A stretch of DNA of 7,642 nt from contig JAIRRF010000233.1 in the NCBI GenBank assembly GCA_031256115.1, forward strand, positions 1 through 7,642, given 5' to 3'. A program made the translations under genes and the position numbers. Position 1 is the stretch's first letter; each line of letters opens with the position of its first letter. The notes under the pieces are model-generated. The model did not search any database, was not told the DNA's origin, and worked only from the letters and a program-made list of their open reading frames with translations. Shown here piece after piece: positions 6,643 through 7,642 of this stretch. This stretch comes from Treponema sp. (lineage in GTDB: Bacteria; Spirochaetota; Spirochaetia; Treponematales; Breznakiellaceae).

Positions 6643-6705
6643 ATGAGGGAGCAATGGAATTTCCAAAGACCCATTTTGATTAAGGAAATTCCAACACTCC
6701 CTCAT
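6643..6705 (+). promoter_or_regulatory. long two-stage hairpin between binding-protein and ATPase genes
   Basis: ATGAGGGAG (6643-6651) pairs with CTCCCTCAT (6697-6705). After a 3x3 mismatch, TGGAATTTCC (6655-6664) pairs with GGAAATTCCA (6684-6693), around a 19-nt loop. That makes 19 perfect base pairs. No T-run follows, so it is not a classical terminator. A 3' stabiliser of the binding-protein mRNA, as known in maltose-type operons, or a small inverted-repeat insertion would fit. Confidence 0.85.
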
Positions 6706-6726
6706 AAAATCGGATGCACGAAATGA
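6643..6726 (+). CDS. 27-residue ORF spanning the hairpin, coupled to the ATPase start
   Basis: ATG at the first base of the hairpin opens a frame of 27 codons. It begins MREQWNFQRP, ends PHKIGCTK, and stops at TGA (6724-6726), which overlaps the ATPase ATG (6723) as ATGA. AGGG at 6631-6634 lies 8 nt before it, a reasonable Shine-Dalgarno. The other junctions of this operon use the same ATGA overlap, which supports real translation. It could be a leader ORF that melts the hairpin and delivers ribosomes to the ATPase start. I recognise no family, and short chance ORFs are common. Confidence 0.35.
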   Translation: MREQWNFQRPILIKEIPTLPHKIGCTK

Positions 6727-7640
6727 CTGAGTATATACTCAAAATGGATCAAATTACAAAATCATTTCCCGGTGTATTGGCTTTAAACAAGGTAAGCATC
6801 GATGTAAAAAAAGGTGAAGTTGTCGCCCTGCTTGGCGAAAACGGCGCCGGAAAATCCACACTCATAAAAGTTATGACAGGGATTTATCAGCCCGACAACG
6901 GAGAAATAGAATTATTCGGGGAGAAAACCAAATTCCATAACCCTGCGGACGCTCTAAAAAAAGGACTTTCGGTCATCCACCAGGAGCTTACCTATTTAAA
7001 TGATCTTTCCGCTGCGGAAAACATTTTTATCGGCAGACTGCCGCATAACAAGTTTGGATGGGTGGACTGGAAAGATATGGCTGAAAAAAGCAATGAAGTA
7101 TTCAGGCGTATGAACATTTTCATCGATCCTGGAGCGTTGATGAGCAGCCTTAATACCGCAGAAAAACAGCTTGTAGAAATTGCCAAAGCTATTTCCTGCG
7201 ATGCAAAAATTCTCGTAATGGATGAGCCCACGGCAGCCCTGGGAACCGAAGATACCGAAAAACTCCTAAAACTTGTACGTGAAATGGTTTCAGGAAAGGA
7301 ACTTTCCGTGGTTTACATATCCCACAGGTTAAACGAATTGTTTACGGTTGCAGACAGAGTTGTTGTTTTACGGGACGGTCAATATATCACGACAAAGAAT
7401 ATTTCGGAAACAAACGAACAGGAGCTTATTTCTTTTATGGTTGGTCGTGATATTAAGCATTTTTATTCAAAAACAAGTTCTCATGCCGGGGATGTTGTAC
7501 TTGAGGCAGGCTATGCGCTCGACTCCCATACCAAAGGCAAAGCCGTTGTACTCCTCGGGATCGATGCCCACAAAGCCGTAGACATTGGGATCAACCATCC
7601 CGCTGCCAAGTATCTCAAGCCACCCGGTACCACCACATGA
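6723..7640 (+). CDS. RbsA/MglA-type sugar ABC ATPase, N-terminal half with a foreign C-terminal tail
   Basis: This is the cytoplasmic ATPase of a sugar importer; the intact family has about 500 residues and two ATPase domains. Only the first domain is here: Walker [10 protein letters not shown] (38-46), Q-loop Gln87 (IHQEL), degenerate signature [14 protein letters not shown] (from 143) as is typical of this family, Walker B ILVMDE with Glu168, and switch His201 (YISHRL). The family linker [12 protein letters not shown] follows. After about residue 257-262 the frame reads a 45-residue tail unlike any ABC ATPase, because the DNA there is antisense pheS. The second domain is missing and the stop at 7640 is accidental. 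ATG 6723 is preferred for its ATGA overlap with the short ORF; ATG 6714, in the same frame, is possible. It probably forms one operon with the upstream binding protein. Confidence 0.85.
   Translation: MTEYILKMDQITKSFPGVLALNKVSIDVKKGEVVALLGENGAGKSTLIKVMTGIYQPDNGEIELFGEKTKFHNPADALKKGLSVIHQELTYLNDLSAAENIFIGRLPHNKFGWVDWKDMAEKSNEVFRRMNIFIDPGALMSSLNTAEKQLVEIAKAISCDAKILVMDEPTAALGTEDTEKLLKLVREMVSGKELSVVYISHRLNELFTVADRVVVLRDGQYITTKNISETNEQELISFMVGRDIKHFYSKTSSHAGDVVLEAGYALDSHTKGKAVVLLGIDAHKAVDIGINHPAAKYLKPPGTTT
7479..7510. other. junction between sugar ABC ATPase and antisense pheS
   Basis: Bases near 7485-7508 read acceptably in both genes. Forward they give GDVVLE, as expected of the ATPase linker. 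In reverse they give CLKYNIP, as expected of PheS. The exact breakpoint is blurred by this shared sequence, which suggests joining through microhomology or an assembly overlap. Confidence 0.75.
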
Positions 7641-7642
7641 AC
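7479..7642 (-). pseudogene. pheS: fragment of bacterial-type PheS (phenylalanyl-tRNA synthetase alpha), C-terminal catalytic part
   Basis: The reverse complement reads [20 protein letters not shown], then [20 protein letters not shown] and CLKYNIP. These are the class II motif 3 region ([10 protein letters not shown]) and preceding strand of PheS, which charges tRNA-Phe. About 54 residues are recognisable. The usual ending (DLR.FFENDLRFL) is missing: after IPGMR the frame reads TCF and a stop at 7467-7469. The gene is cut at the window edge on its 5' side and at the ATPase junction on its 3' side. It is a real homologue fragment, but in this position it is either an assembly chimera or the edge of a rearrangement. 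Confidence 0.85.

Noticed and set aside
7348..7581. 77-codon plus-strand frame at the right end
   Set aside because: An alternative frame over the ATPase and antisense pheS; no independent support.

Overview
The window reads as a stretch of a bacterial chromosome, most likely a metagenomic or draft contig, with about half GC, dense operons and overlapping genes. A biotin ECF transporter, a lipoprotein sugar-binding protein, a LacI-type regulator and a ferredoxin-tailed aldo/keto reductase-like protein fit an anaerobic, host-associated heterotroph. My best guess is a gut spirochaete of the Treponema type or a Clostridia-like anaerobe. No rRNA or tRNA settles it, so the taxonomy is inference.

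Region 1 (1-3477) is a tightly packed plus-strand operon. It starts with a possible C-terminal scrap of an upstream gene (1-75). Next comes an aldo/keto reductase-fold protein with a C-terminal 2x[4Fe-4S] module (165-1322), then the three parts of a biotin ECF importer: bioY (S component, 1319-1870), bioM/ecfA (ATPase, 1863-2642) and bioN/ecfT (transmembrane coupling protein, 2635-3477). The junctions overlap by 4, 8 and 8 nt. Two oddities stand out. bioY has no ATG, GTG or TTG in a sensible place and appears to start at ATA inside an ATAA overlap. ecfT carries a 153-bp palindromic element (3078-3230) inserted exactly in frame, which adds 51 residues between otherwise contiguous family sequence. 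It resembles the protein-coding palindromic elements known from Rickettsia.

Region 2 (3478-3613) is an AT-rich intergenic stretch. It holds a plausible sigma-70-type promoter (3538-3566) flanked by repeated ATGCAAA/TTTGCAT words that could be operator sites.

Region 3 (3614-7510) is a second plus-strand operon: an alpha/beta hydrolase with a Cys in the nucleophile elbow (3614-4642), a LacI-family regulator (4639-5670), a periplasmic sugar-binding lipoprotein (5667-6632) and the first half of an RbsA/MglA-type sugar ABC ATPase (from 6723). Three junctions use ATGA overlaps. A long hairpin (6643-6705) sits between the binding protein and the ATPase. It also contains a 27-codon ORF with its own SD-like sequence, ending in an ATGA overlap with the ATPase. 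Together the genes look like a regulated uptake locus for a sugar or sugar-like compound, with a cytoplasmic esterase-like enzyme acting on the imported compound. The permease is not in the window.

Region 4 (about 7479-7642) does not belong to the ATPase. Read on the minus strand it is the C-terminal part of a bacterial-type phenylalanyl-tRNA synthetase alpha chain (PheS). Both genes are cut at the same point, which marks a chimeric assembly join or a real rearrangement. No convincing rho-independent terminator, tRNA, rRNA or CRISPR array was seen.
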